A DNA stretch of 64,000 nt from Sphingobium cloacae (GTDB lineage: Bacteria; Pseudomonadota; Alphaproteobacteria; Sphingomonadales; Sphingomonadaceae): the NCBI RefSeq assembly GCF_002355855.1, contig NZ_AP017655.1, forward strand, positions 930,001 through 994,000, in the 5' to 3' direction. Of this stretch, positions 45,927 through 54,754 are shown piece by piece. Under the pieces are notes generated by a model. That model saw only the letters and a program-made list of their open reading frames with translations. It was not told the origin of the DNA and searched no databases. Within the stretch, counting starts at the first letter, position 1, and each line of letters opens with the position of its first letter. The translations under genes and the position numbers were made by a program.

Positions 45927-46633
45927 CGGCAAGGAGGCGGTCGGCGGGGTTCCTGATCGGGCTGACGCTGATCGCGGCTTTGCTGGTGGCGGGATTCGGC
46001 GCGCTGGGCGCGTGGCAGGTAAAGCGGCTGGCGTGGAAGCGCGACCTGATCGCGCGGGTGGAGGCGCGAATCCATGCCGATCCGGTGGCGGCTCCCCGAT
46101 CGGCGGGCAAGGCGGACGAATATCGGCGACTGCGCGTGACGGGGCGCTTCCTGAACGACGAGGCGACGCTGGTGCAGGCCGCGACGGTGCGCGGGGCGGG
46201 CTATTGGGTGATGACGCCGCTCGTGACGGAAGACGGCTTTACCGTGATCGTCAATCGGGGTTTCGTGCCGCCGGAGGCGAAGGCCGCTTATGAGCGGCCG
46301 CAGGGGCCGGTGACGCTGACCGGACTGCTGCGGGTGAGCGAGCCGGGCGGCGGGTTCCTGCGCGCCAACGATCCGGCGGCGGACCGCTGGTACTCCCGGG
46401 ACGTGGCGGCCATGGCGGCCAAGCGCGGGCTGAAGCGGCCGGTCGCCGGCTATTTCATCGATGCGGAGGCTTCCCCTTCCCCCGATATGCCGCCGGTCGG
46501 CGGGCTGACCGTCGTCGCCTTTCCCAATCATCATCTTTCCTATGCGCTGACATGGTTCGCGCTGGCGATCATGAGCGCGGGCGCATACATCTTCGTCATG
46601 CGTGTGGAGTGGAAAGCGCGCGCGGCGGCATGA
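45923..46633 (+). CDS. SURF1 family oxidase assembly protein
   Basis: Protein of 236 residues from GTG 45923, which overlaps the cyoD stop (GTGA). It has the SURF1 layout: one N-terminal transmembrane helix (FLIGLTLIAALLVAGFGALG) with WQVKRLAWKRDLI, a periplasmic beta-rich domain (GFTVIVNRGFVPP) and a C-terminal helix with NHHLSYALTWFALAIM. SURF1 proteins deliver heme to heme-copper oxidases. In Paracoccus one paralogue serves the quinol oxidase, and its position here in the cyo operon says the same. Confidence 0.93.
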   Translation: MTARRRSAGFLIGLTLIAALLVAGFGALGAWQVKRLAWKRDLIARVEARIHADPVAAPRSAGKADEYRRLRVTGRFLNDEATLVQAATVRGAGYWVMTPLVTEDGFTVIVNRGFVPPEAKAAYERPQGPVTLTGLLRVSEPGGGFLRANDPAADRWYSRDVAAMAAKRGLKRPVAGYFIDAEASPSPDMPPVGGLTVVAFPNHHLSYALTWFALAIMSAGAYIFVMRVEWKARAAA

Positions 46634-47952
46634 CGGCTCCGCGCATCATCGCCCGGTGGCTGCCCGGCCACTGGCCCGCCAACGCGGCCGGGCGGCGGAA
46701 CATGGCGCTGCTGGTGCAATTGCGCTGGATCGCCATCGCCGGGCAGGTCGCGACGATCCTGATCGTGCATTTCGGCATGGGCATCCACCTGCCCATCGCG
46801 CCGATGCTGCTGATCGCGGCGCTGGCCTGCGCGATGAACGTCGCGAGCTTCGCGATCCTGCGCCGCCGGACGGACGTGGCGCGGCCGGAACTGTTCCTGG
46901 CCCTGCTGTTCGACGTGCTGGCGCTGACGGCGCAGCTTTACCTGAGCGGCGGGGCGACCAATCCCTTCATCGGCCTTTACCTGTTGCAGGTCGCGCTGGC
47001 GACGGTGCTGCTCGACCGATGGAGCGTGTGGGGGATCGCGATCCTGTCGATCCTGTGCGCGGCGATGCTGTCGATATTCCATCATCCGCTGGCGCTATCG
47101 GGCGCGCTGGAGGGGCATCTGTTCGACCTGCATATCATCGGCACGTGGATCAGCTTCGCCATGATCGCGGTGCTGCTGGTGCTGTTCATGTCGCGGGTCA
47201 CGCACAACCTCCAGTTGCGGGAGAAATATCTGGCCCGGCTGCGGCAACAGGCGGCGGAGGAGGAGCATATCGTCCGCATGGGGCTGCTGGCGTCGGGGGC
47301 GGCGCATGAACTGGGCACGCCGCTGTCGCAACTGGCGGTGGTGCTGGGCGACTGGCTCCATATGAAGGAGGTGACGAAACACCCCGCGCTGGTCGAGGAA
47401 GTGCGGGAAATGCAGGCGGCGGTCGGACGGTGCAAGGCCATCGTCACAGGCATCCTGCTGTCCTCCGGCGAAGCACGGGGAGAAGCGCCGCGCGTCACCG
47501 GCCTGCGCGATTTCGTGGAAGGCATCGCGCAGGATTGGCGGGCAGCATATCCGGGCACGGAACTGCTGAGCGATTTCGGGCCGCACGATTATCCCCGCAT
47601 CGTCGCCGATCCGGTGATCCGGCAGGCCATCGGCAACCTGCTCGACAATGCGCGCGAAGCGGGCGCGAGCCGGATCGACATGCTGGTCGGGCGGGACAGC
47701 CATTCGCTGAACATCGCCGTGCGGGACAATGGGCCGGGTTTCAGCGAGGATATGCTGGCCGATTTCGGCAAGCCCTACCGATCCAGCAAGGGCCGGCAGG
47801 GCGGCGGACTGGGACTGTTCCTCGTCGTCAATGTCGTGCGCAAGCTGGGCGGCCGCGTGAGCGCGAGCAACGGCGCGGAGGGCGGCGCGCTGGTCCTGCT
47901 GCGCCTGCCGCTCGCCACGCTGGCCATGGAGGAGATCGAGGATGCCCAATGA
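46630..47952 (+). CDS. regB: redox sensor histidine kinase RegB/PrrB/ActS type
   Basis: Protein of 440 residues from ATG 46630, overlapping the SURF1 stop (ATGA). Six transmembrane helices occupy about 30-190. The quinone-binding heptapeptide GGATNPF is at 107-113, as in RegB. The H-box is ASGAAHELGTPLSQLAVV (His226), and a Cys (268 in VGRCKAI) is at the redox-active position. ATP-binding motifs follow (GNLLDNAREAGA, DNGPGFSEDM, GGGLGLFLVVNV). The kinase reads the quinone pool and respiratory state and signals to RegA, encoded next. Co-operonic with the quinol oxidase. Confidence 0.93.
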   Translation: MTAPRIIARWLPGHWPANAAGRRNMALLVQLRWIAIAGQVATILIVHFGMGIHLPIAPMLLIAALACAMNVASFAILRRRTDVARPELFLALLFDVLALTAQLYLSGGATNPFIGLYLLQVALATVLLDRWSVWGIAILSILCAAMLSIFHHPLALSGALEGHLFDLHIIGTWISFAMIAVLLVLFMSRVTHNLQLREKYLARLRQQAAEEEHIVRMGLLASGAAHELGTPLSQLAVVLGDWLHMKEVTKHPALVEEVREMQAAVGRCKAIVTGILLSSGEARGEAPRVTGLRDFVEGIAQDWRAAYPGTELLSDFGPHDYPRIVADPVIRQAIGNLLDNAREAGASRIDMLVGRDSHSLNIAVRDNGPGFSEDMLADFGKPYRSSKGRQGGGLGLFLVVNVVRKLGGRVSASNGAEGGALVLLRLPLATLAMEEIEDAQ

Positions 47953-48475
47953 CCGCCTGCTGATGATCGTGGAGGATGACGAAGCCTTCGCCCGCACGCT
48001 CAAGCGATCGTTCGAGCGGCGCGGCTATGACGTGCTGCTGGCGGACAGCCAGGAGGCGCTGGAGAAGCTGCTGGAGACGCATGACCCGGGCTATGCGGTG
48101 GTGGACCTGAAGCTGGGCGCGCAGTCGGGGCTGCCCTGCGTCCAGAGGCTGCATGCCCACGATCCGGCGATGCTGATCGTCGTGCTGACGGGCTTTGCGA
48201 GCATCGCGACGGCGGTGGAAGCGATCAAGCTGGGCGCGACCAACTATCTGGCGAAACCCTCCAACACCGACGACATAGAAGCCGCCTTCGCGCGGTCGGG
48301 CGGCGATCCCGCCGCGCCGCTCGGCCCGCGCCCGACATCGATCAAGACGCTGGAATGGGAACATATCCATGAAGTGTTGAAGGACAGCGATTTCAACATT
48401 TCCGAAGCGGCGCGGAGGCTGGGCATGCACCGCCGCACATTGGCCCGGAAACTGGCGAAACGGCAGGTCGGTTGA
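47942..48475 (+). CDS. regA: response regulator RegA/PrrA/ActR type
   Basis: Protein of 177 residues. The receiver domain has VEDDEAFARTL, Asp55 in AVVDLKLGAQSG, Thr in VVLTGFASIATAVEAIKLGA and Lys in YLAKPSNTDDI. The C-terminal Fis-type helix-turn-helix is NISEAARRLGMHRRTLARKL, which is strongly conserved in RegA homologues. It controls respiration, carbon and nitrogen genes in response to redox state. The start overlaps the regB end by 11 bases. It is the last gene of the seven-gene respiratory operon. Confidence 0.94.
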   Translation: MPNDRLLMIVEDDEAFARTLKRSFERRGYDVLLADSQEALEKLLETHDPGYAVVDLKLGAQSGLPCVQRLHAHDPAMLIVVLTGFASIATAVEAIKLGATNYLAKPSNTDDIEAAFARSGGDPAAPLGPRPTSIKTLEWEHIHEVLKDSDFNISEAARRLGMHRRTLARKLAKRQVG

Positions 48476-48509
48476 CGCGCCTTTCCGGTCATGCCATGGG
48501 CAGGGCGCC

Positions 48510-48583
48510 GCGGGTGTAGCTCAATGGTAGAGCTCTTGCTTCCCAAGCAAGTGACGGGGGTTCGATTCCCCTCACCCGCTCCA
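48510..48583 (+). tRNA. tRNA-Gly (anticodon CCC)
   Basis: A 74-base cloverleaf with acceptor stem GCGGGTG/CACCCGC, D-arm GCTC-AATGGTA-GAGC, anticodon stem CTTGC/GCAAG around loop TTCCCAA (anticodon CCC), T-arm with TTCGATT and a discriminator T followed by an encoded CCA. It decodes GGG glycine codons. It lies 35 bases after regA. Confidence 0.97.
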
Positions 48584-48774
48584 GCCTGCCCGGCCCCTTT
48601 CCCTTCGCCAGGATCCCGTGACGGCGCCGTCTTGCGGTAAAAACCTGCCGTGCCCGTCGCCCGGCCCGGAACCAGCCGGACAGCGAAGACATGGCGTTTC
48701 CTTTTCATGGCCGGTCATGGAATATTCTGATAATCCATGATCGAAAACTGCGGAATCGCAAATCCCATAAGGGA

Positions 48775-48800
48775 GGAACCCCTGCCCCCGACGGTGCGTT
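48775..48800 (+). promoter_or_regulatory. candidate EcfG general-stress promoter upstream of the hybrid kinase
   Basis: GGAAC at 48775-48779 and CGTT at 48797-48800 are 17 bases apart, which fits the EcfG consensus spacing of 16-17. Transcription would begin near 48807, about 10 bases before ATG 48817 and 34 bases before GTG 48841. Confidence 0.68.
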
Positions 48801-48816
48801 TGCTTTCTGGCAAAAG

Positions 48817-50418
48817 ATGATGACAAGGACCTCCGCTCCCGTGAAAAAGGCAATGCCTGACCAGCTGGGAAATCGGTTCGAACTGCTGGTGCAGAGCGTC
48901 ACGGACTATGCGATCTACATGCTGGACCCCAACGGCACGGTAGCCAGCTGGAATGCCGGGGCCGAGCGGCTGAAGGGGTATAGTGAGAAGGAGATTGTCG
49001 GCCAGAGTTTTTCCCGCTTCTATTCGGAGGAGGACAGGCTGGCGGGGATTCCGTCGCGGGCGCTGGACATCACGGCGCGTGAAGGGCGTTTCGAGGCCGA
49101 AGGGTGGAGAATCCGCAAGGATGGCTCGCGCTTCTGGGCCAGCGTCGTCATCGACGCCATCCGCAGCCCGCAGGGCGACCTGCTGGGCTTTGCCAAGGTC
49201 ACGCGCGACCTGACCGAAAGGCGTGAGGCGCAGCGGGCTCTGGAAGACGCGCGCGAGGCCATTTTCCAGACGCAGAAGATGGAAGCCATCGGCAAGCTGA
49301 CGGGCGGCGTGGCGCATGATTTCAACAATCTGCTGGCCGTCATCGTCGGCAGCCTGGACCTTGCCCGGCAGCGGATGACGACCGGGGCCGATGTGTCGCG
49401 CTATATCGACAATGCCATGGCAGCGGCGGAGCGCGGCGCGACGCTGACCCAGCGGATGCTGGCCTTCGCGCGCAAGCAGGAACTGAAATTACAGAGCGTC
49501 GATTGCATCGCGCTGGTGCGCAACATGGCCGAATTGCTGAAGGCGACGCTGGGCACCGGGATCGTGATCGAATCCCGCTTTCCCCTCGCCATGGCGCCCG
49601 CCCATGCCGATCCGGCCCAACTCGAACTGGCGCTGCTGAACCTGGCGGTCAATGCCCGCGACGCGATGCGCGGCGTCGGGCGGCTGATCCTGGAAGGGGT
49701 GGAAGTCGCGACCCCCTCCATCCCGCGCGGCGACTTACAGGACGGCCCCTATATCCGCCTGTCGGTGATCGACGAAGGCGAAGGCATGGACGAAGCGACG
49801 CTGGCGCGCGCGACCGAGCCTTTCTTCACGACCAAGGGCGTGGGGAAAGGGACCGGGCTGGGGCTGTCGATGGTCCACGGCTTTGCGGAACAGTGCGGCG
49901 GGGCCATGACCATATCGAGCGAGACGGGCAAGGGCACGACGGTCTCGCTGTGGCTGCCGGTGGCCTCGCTCCAGATTCAAAATGCGGAGGAAGCCGCGGC
50001 GGAAGCGATGGAGGAAGCCGGCGAGCCGCTGGTGATCCTGGCCGTCGACGACGACGATCTGGTGCTGACCAATACCGCCGGGATGCTGGAGGATCTGGGG
50101 CATACCGTGTTTCAGGCCGGCAGCGCGGCCGATGCTTTGCGGATATTGGAGCAGGGGACGGTCGACCTGGTCATCACCGACCATGCCATGCCCGGCATGA
50201 CCGGCGCGCAACTGGCCGATGTGATCGAGGAGAAGCTGCCGGGCCTGCCCGTCATCATCATCACCGGCTTTGCGGAATTGCCGCCCCATGCGACCAGCAG
50301 GCCAAGGCTGGACAAGCCCTTCAAGCAAGGCGCGCTGGCAAGGATAGTGGGGACGATAAGCCGCAGGCCCGCTGCCGATCCTTCCGGCCCCGCCCAGGGG
50401 GATTTGGGGCAGCGATAG
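48817..50418 (+). CDS. PAS-domain hybrid histidine kinase with C-terminal receiver
   Basis: Protein of 533 residues from ATG 48817. Later starts at GTG 48841 or ATG 48853 are possible given the promoter position. A PAS domain (VTDYAIYMLDPNGTVASWNA, GYSEKEIVGQSFSRFY) with PAC motif leads to the HisKA H-box GGVAHDFNNLLAVIVGSLDL, ATPase motifs (NLAVNARDAM, DEGEGMDEATL, GKGTGLGLSMVHG) and a receiver with DDDDLVLTNT, VITDHAMPGMTG and a final DKPFKQG. It is soluble. This architecture is common among sphingomonad stress kinases, and a GGAAC-N17-CGTT promoter upstream supports control by EcfG. Confidence 0.88.
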   Translation: MMTRTSAPVKKAMPDQLGNRFELLVQSVTDYAIYMLDPNGTVASWNAGAERLKGYSEKEIVGQSFSRFYSEEDRLAGIPSRALDITAREGRFEAEGWRIRKDGSRFWASVVIDAIRSPQGDLLGFAKVTRDLTERREAQRALEDAREAIFQTQKMEAIGKLTGGVAHDFNNLLAVIVGSLDLARQRMTTGADVSRYIDNAMAAAERGATLTQRMLAFARKQELKLQSVDCIALVRNMAELLKATLGTGIVIESRFPLAMAPAHADPAQLELALLNLAVNARDAMRGVGRLILEGVEVATPSIPRGDLQDGPYIRLSVIDEGEGMDEATLARATEPFFTTKGVGKGTGLGLSMVHGFAEQCGGAMTISSETGKGTTVSLWLPVASLQIQNAEEAAAEAMEEAGEPLVILAVDDDDLVLTNTAGMLEDLGHTVFQAGSAADALRILEQGTVDLVITDHAMPGMTGAQLADVIEEKLPGLPVIIITGFAELPPHATSRPRLDKPFKQGALARIVGTISRRPAADPSGPAQGDLGQR

Positions 50419-50476
50419 GTTCCGGCCGCCGCTTTTTCGCGCCGCCGCTCTTGCCAGCGGCCTGCGACATGGCGAA

Positions 50477-50497
50477 GGAAGGGAAAGCTTCCCTTCC
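50477..50497. repeat. perfect short hairpin upstream of the hydrolase gene
   Basis: GGAAGGGAA and TTCCCTTCC are separated by three bases (AGC), which makes a 9 bp stem. It is 19 bases before ATG 50516 and 58 bases after the kinase stop. There is no T-run, so it could be a transcript end for the kinase or a leader structure for the hydrolase. Confidence 0.4.
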
Positions 50498-50515
50498 ACC
50501 AGCCCGCAGGATCGC

Positions 50516-51394
50516 ATGGAAACCCCCGCAGCGCCGACCCCGACTTCGCATTTCTTCACATCGCTGCGGACCCGCCTCCATTATCTGGACTGGGGCAATC
50601 CTTCCGCCCCGCCCCTGATCCTGGTGCATGGCGGGTTCGACCATGCGCGAAGCTGGGACTGGACCGCGCGGGCGCTGGGCGGCGACTATCACGTCATGGC
50701 CGTGGACCTGCGCGGGCATGGCGACAGCGGCTGGTCTTCGGACGGCGGCTATATGATGAGCAGCTTCGTCTACGATCTGGCGCAGATGATCGACATGATC
50801 GGAAGCGGGAAAGTGACGATCGTGGCCCATTCGCTGGGCGCGGCGATCAGCCTGCGCTATGCGGGCCTTTGCCCCGAACGGGTGGAGAGGCTGGTCGCGA
50901 TAGAGGGTCTGGGCCTTTCCCCCGCGCGCCTCCAGGAAAAGGCGGAAATGCCCGTCGTCGAGCAATGGCGCGAATGGATCGACCTGCGCCGGGCGACATT
51001 GCGCAAGCCGATACGCAAGCTGGCGTCCATCGAAGCGGCCGTCGAGCGGATGCGCGCGCGCAACGATCATCTGTCCGTGGAGCAGGCGCTGCACCTCACC
51101 ATCCACGGCACCAACCGGAACGAGGACGGCAGCTATGGCTGGAAGTTCGACCCCTGCCTGCGCGACTGGTCGCCGGGCACGGGGATCGAGCAGGAACTGC
51201 CCGCCTTCTGGGGCCGGATCACCTGCCCCGTCCTGCTGTGCCTCGGCCTCGACAGCTGGGCGTCAAATCCGGTCAAGGATGGCCGGATCGCCCATTTCCG
51301 GGACGCGCGGCTGGCGGAGTTCGCCGATGCGGGCCATTGGCTGCATCATGACCAGTTCGACCGCTTCATCGCCGAACTGCGCGCTTTCCTATGA
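50516..51394 (+). CDS. alpha/beta fold hydrolase
   Basis: Protein of 292 residues. The fold shows LILVHGGFDHARSWDWTARA (oxyanion His-Gly), the nucleophile elbow VAHSLGAAISLRYAG (Ser in HSLGA), Asp in LLCLGLDSWASNP and a C-terminal His in EFADAGHWLHHDQF. It is closest in pattern to epoxide hydrolase and haloalkane dehalogenase-like or esterase groups, but the substrate is unknown. It converges with the nitronate monooxygenase gene, their ends overlapping by 6 bases. Confidence 0.84.
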   Translation: METPAAPTPTSHFFTSLRTRLHYLDWGNPSAPPLILVHGGFDHARSWDWTARALGGDYHVMAVDLRGHGDSGWSSDGGYMMSSFVYDLAQMIDMIGSGKVTIVAHSLGAAISLRYAGLCPERVERLVAIEGLGLSPARLQEKAEMPVVEQWREWIDLRRATLRKPIRKLASIEAAVERMRARNDHLSVEQALHLTIHGTNRNEDGSYGWKFDPCLRDWSPGTGIEQELPAFWGRITCPVLLCLGLDSWASNPVKDGRIAHFRDARLAEFADAGHWLHHDQFDRFIAELRAFL

Positions 51395-52321
51395 ACGGAA
51401 GGCGGCAACGGCGTCGCGATATTCGGCCTTGAGCTGATCGATGAAGGCGCCCGCGGGCTGAACCTTGCGGATCGCGCCGATGCCCTGCCCCGCGCCCCAG
51501 ATGTCGCGCCACGCCTTCGCCCCGTCGCCTGCCGCGCTGGCGAAATCCATCGCGGCGGCGTTCGGCAGATTGTCCGGGTCCATGCCCGCCGCGACGATGC
51601 TGGGCTTCAGATAATTGCCCAGCACGCCGCTGAAGACGTCGGAATAGAGGATGTCGTTCGCGCTGCTGTCCACGATCATCTGCTTGTAGGCGGGCGCGGC
51701 ATCGGCCTCCTCGGTCGCGATGAACGGGGAGCCCATATAGGCGAGATCGGCGCCCATCATCCGCGCCGCGGCGATGGACCGGCCGGTCGCGATCGCCCCC
51801 GACAGCACCAGCGGCCCGTCGAACCATGCGCGGATTTCCTCCACCAGCGCGAAGGGCGACAGGGTGCCCGCATGGCCCCCCGCCCCCGCCGCCACGGCGA
51901 TCAGGCCGTCCGCGCCCTTTTCGACCGCCTTGCGCGCGAACATATCGTTGATGACGTCATGCAGGACGATACCGCCATAGCTGTGGATCGCCCGGTTCAC
52001 ATCCTCCCGCGCGCCGAGCGAGGTGATGACGATCGGCACCTTATATTTGACGCACAAGGCCAGATCCTCCTCCAGCCGCGCATTGGTGCGGTGGACGATG
52101 AGGTTGACGGCGAAGGGCGCGTCCTTTTCCGCCAGCGCCTCTTCGATCTGTTGCAGCCAGCTTTCGAAGGTGCCCGAAGGCCGGGCGTTGAGCGAAGGAA
52201 AGGAACCCACGATGCCCGCGCGGCATTGGGCGATCACAAGCGACGGCCGCGACACCAGGAACATCGGCGATCCGATCAGCGGCAGGGACAAGCGGCCTTC
52301 AAGCAACGCTGGCAGGGTCAT
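51389..52321 (-). CDS. nitronate monooxygenase-like FMN oxidoreductase
   Basis: Protein of 310 residues. The FMN barrel of the NPD family is clear: LSLPLIGSPMFLVSRPSLVI, IVGSFPSLNARPSG, GLIAVAAGAGGHAGTLSPFA, VLSGAIATGRSIAAARMMGA and YMGSPFIATEEADA. It oxidises alkyl nitronates, or reduces related substrates, with FMN. It is a normal-length member, unlike the 469-residue relative at 21469, and lacks that protein's Cys cluster. Single gene. Confidence 0.88.
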   Translation of the reverse strand: MTLPALLEGRLSLPLIGSPMFLVSRPSLVIAQCRAGIVGSFPSLNARPSGTFESWLQQIEEALAEKDAPFAVNLIVHRTNARLEEDLALCVKYKVPIVITSLGAREDVNRAIHSYGGIVLHDVINDMFARKAVEKGADGLIAVAAGAGGHAGTLSPFALVEEIRAWFDGPLVLSGAIATGRSIAAARMMGADLAYMGSPFIATEEADAAPAYKQMIVDSSANDILYSDVFSGVLGNYLKPSIVAAGMDPDNLPNAAAMDFASAAGDGAKAWRDIWGAGQGIGAIRKVQPAGAFIDQLKAEYRDAVAAFRS

Positions 52322-52456
52322 GGCGGTCTACTCCCTCACTATGTCGCGGTGGCGCTATCATTGCAAAGGGGTGGGAAAAAGGAGAAAATCCGCTGTGTTG
52401 CCAAATAATATAGCGATGCTAGACCGGGCGGGATCAGACATTATCAGGGGCTGGCC

Positions 52457-53515
52457 GTGTATAGCGAGAGCGATCTTCAGGATGCCGTAGCGGCGGGCGC
52501 CCTGTCCGCGGAGGCGGCGCAGGCGCTGCGCGATCATGTCGCCCGGATGCGCGCCAGTCCGGTGGTCGATGAAGAGCATTTCCGCCTGCTGACCGGCTTC
52601 AACGATATTTTCGTCGCCATCGCCAGCATCATCCTGCTGGTCGCGGTCGGATGGCTGGGCAACAGCCTGCGCCTGGGCGCGGGGGAGCATCATCCCTCCA
52701 TCGCGTCGGGCCTGCTGGTCGCGGCCGCCAGTTGGGGGCTGGCCGAATATTTCACGCGGCAGCGGCGCATGGCCCTGCCCTCCATCCTGTTGCTGGGCGG
52801 ATTCGTGGGCGGCGTGGCCTTTGCGCTGGCGGCGCTGGCCGGGCAGATTTTCCCCGATGCCGACGACAGGACCGGCGGGCTGATCGTGTCCGGCATCGCC
52901 CTGATGACCGCTGGCGCGGCGTGGGTGCACTGGCGGCGCTTCATGGTGCCCATCACCGTCGCGGCGGGCGCGGCGGCGGGCGCGGGTGTCGTCGCGGGCC
53001 TCGTCCTGTCGGTCGCGCCGAAAAGCGAAGGGCTGTGGTTCGTTCTGCTGTTGCTCGCGGGGCTTGCGATCTTCGCGCTGGCGATGCGCTGGGACATGTC
53101 GGACCGGGGACGGACGACGCGCCGTGCCGACGTGGCCTTCTGGCTGCACCTGACGGCCGCGCCGATGATCGCCCATTCGCTGTTCCATCTGCTGGGCGTG
53201 TTCGACGGCAATGAGATGGGCGTGGGCAAGGCGGTGATGGTGCTCGCGCTTTATTTCGCCTTCGGACTGGTGGCGCTGGCCATCGACCGGCGCGCGTTGC
53301 TGGTGTCGAGCCTCGCCTATGTGCTGTTCGCGCTCTATGCGTTGTTCCACAAGGCCGGGGCGGTGGAACTGTCCTCCGCCTTCACTGCATTGGTGATCGG
53401 ATCGGCGCTGCTGCTGCTCTCCGCGCTGTGGCACCGGGCGCGGGCCTGGGTGGTGGGCGGATTGCCCGACGCGCTGACGGATCGCCTGCCCTATCTGGAT
53501 CGCGCGGCGGCCTGA
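52457..53515 (+). CDS. polytopic membrane protein, DUF2157-like
   Basis: Protein of 352 residues from GTG 52457 with AGGGG upstream. A short cytoplasmic start of about 45 residues (MYSESDLQDAVAAGALSAEA, resembling the small N-terminal helix pair of DUF2157) is followed by nine or ten hydrophobic segments (FVAIASIILLVAVGWLG through LVIGSALLLLSALWHRA). There are no catalytic motifs. Function unknown. It converges with DUF2794 with a 4 bp gap. Confidence 0.68.
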   Translation: MYSESDLQDAVAAGALSAEAAQALRDHVARMRASPVVDEEHFRLLTGFNDIFVAIASIILLVAVGWLGNSLRLGAGEHHPSIASGLLVAAASWGLAEYFTRQRRMALPSILLLGGFVGGVAFALAALAGQIFPDADDRTGGLIVSGIALMTAGAAWVHWRRFMVPITVAAGAAAGAGVVAGLVLSVAPKSEGLWFVLLLLAGLAIFALAMRWDMSDRGRTTRRADVAFWLHLTAAPMIAHSLFHLLGVFDGNEMGVGKAVMVLALYFAFGLVALAIDRRALLVSSLAYVLFALYALFHKAGAVELSSAFTALVIGSALLLLSALWHRARAWVVGGLPDALTDRLPYLDRAAA

Positions 53516-53519
53516 GCCG

Positions 53520-53861
53520 TCAATCGACGATCTTGAGCAGCTTTCTTTCGACGGGGGCGAGGACGGCGTGGAGTTCCTGGCCGCGCTTCAGGACATGCCC
53601 CGCTTCGCCGATCAGCGCCCACATGCCTTGCCGATGGCGTAGCGCGGGCCGCTTTTCGATGCGATATTCGGGGCGCTCGGCCGACCGGCGGAAGGCGGAG
53701 AAGATCGCCGCGTCGCGCCCCATGTCTATCGCATAATCGCGCCAGTGCCCGGCGGACACCATGCGGCCATATAAATCCATGATCCGCTGCAATTCCAGAC
53801 GATCGAACCCGGTCTGTCCGGCCTTCTGCCCATGAGCCGGAAAAGGGGTCACATTGGACAT
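53520..53861 (-). CDS. DUF2794 domain-containing protein
   Basis: Protein of 113 residues. The region FDRLELQRIMDLYGRMVSAG, then HWRDYAIDMGRDAAIFSAF, is the signature of DUF2794, a small alphaproteobacterial family of unknown function. The start overlaps the stop of the serine acetyltransferase gene (TGATG at 53859-53863), so it is translated as part of that unit. In other alphaproteobacteria the gene is also found near cysE-like genes. Confidence 0.85.
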   Translation of the reverse strand: MSNVTPFPAHGQKAGQTGFDRLELQRIMDLYGRMVSAGHWRDYAIDMGRDAAIFSAFRRSAERPEYRIEKRPALRHRQGMWALIGEAGHVLKRGQELHAVLAPVERKLLKIVD

Positions 53862-54586
53862 CAGGCGCGATCGCGTTCCTTGAACAGGGTGATGTCATCC
53901 TTGCCGGCCGGGCCGGAGGACCGTTTCTGCTCCTCGATCAATTCGGCCAGGCGCTTCTGCAATTGCTCCATTTCGCACTGGAGCAGTTCCAGCTTCTGCT
54001 TTTCCGGATCGAAGCAGTCGGAACAGGGCGTGCCATAGGGGACGAAATCGCGCTGATAGGCGGTCACGTCGACCAGCATCTGCCGCGCCGGGATGCCGAC
54101 CATCGTCGCGCTTTCGGGCACATCCTTGGTCACCACGGCGTTGGCGCCGATGCGCGCGCGGGACCCGACGCGGATCGGCCCCAGGACCTGCGCGCCCGAA
54201 CCGACGATCACGCCGTCCTCCAGCGTCGGATGGCGCTTGCCCGCGATGCCGTTGGCCGGGTCCGTTCCGCCCAGCGTCACATTCTGGTACAGGGTGACGT
54301 CATCGCCGATTTCCGCGGTCTCTCCAATGACGGTGAAGCCATGGTCGATAAAGAAGCGTTTGCCGATCTTCGCGCCGGGATGGATGTCGTTCCCCGTCAG
54401 GAAGCGAGACAGATGGTTCACCGCCCGCGCCAGGAAATAGAGGCGCACGCGATAGAGGCGATGGGCCACCCGATGGAAGGCCAGCGACCAGACGCCGGGA
54501 TAGAGCAGGATTTCCGCGCGCGAACGAGGCGCCGGGTCCCGCGACTTCACCGAGTCCAGATAAGCCATGAGGTTACGCAGCATCAT
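53861..54586 (-). CDS. epsC: serine O-acetyltransferase (EpsC type)
   Basis: Protein of 241 residues from ATG 54586 (next ATG 54583). The N-terminal helical part ([20 protein letters not shown]) is followed by hexapeptide repeats with the catalytic His-Asp region [20 protein letters not shown] and [19 protein letters not shown]. It makes O-acetylserine for cysteine synthesis. The unusual C-terminus is a coiled coil with a CSDC motif and a third Cys ([20 protein letters not shown]), absent in standard CysE. The divergent TauE gene at 54755 may belong to the same sulfur context. Confidence 0.9.
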   Translation of the reverse strand: MMLRNLMAYLDSVKSRDPAPRSRAEILLYPGVWSLAFHRVAHRLYRVRLYFLARAVNHLSRFLTGNDIHPGAKIGKRFFIDHGFTVIGETAEIGDDVTLYQNVTLGGTDPANGIAGKRHPTLEDGVIVGSGAQVLGPIRVGSRARIGANAVVTKDVPESATMVGIPARQMLVDVTAYQRDFVPYGTPCSDCFDPEKQKLELLQCEMEQLQKRLAELIEEQKRSSGPAGKDDITLFKERDRA

Positions 54587-54717
54587 TCCATCCCTGAACA
54601 GCCCGCGCCGTGCACGGTTCCGCTCTACATAGTCGCATATCCGCAATTTTTCCAGAGAAGCCCTAAAGACAGCTTATCATCGGGGAAAGGAAAGCTGCTT
54701 GGCTTTGCGCTCAATTT

Positions 54718-54747
54718 CTATCATTGAAGTAGACATTCGATTGATAG
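54718..54747. promoter_or_regulatory. inverted repeat upstream of the TauE gene
   Basis: CTATCA at 54718-54723 and TGATAG at 54742-54747 are perfect 6 bp arms 18 bases apart. The repeat ends 7 bases before the TauE start at 54755, in the divergent region shared with epsC. It may be a regulator site or chance. Confidence 0.3.
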
Positions 54748-54754
54748 GCGGTTC

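Noticed and set aside
54597..54621. GGAAC-N16-TGTT on the minus strand near epsC
   Set aside because: The -10 half has one mismatch to CGTT and lies only 11 bases from the ATG, which is too close for a normal leader.
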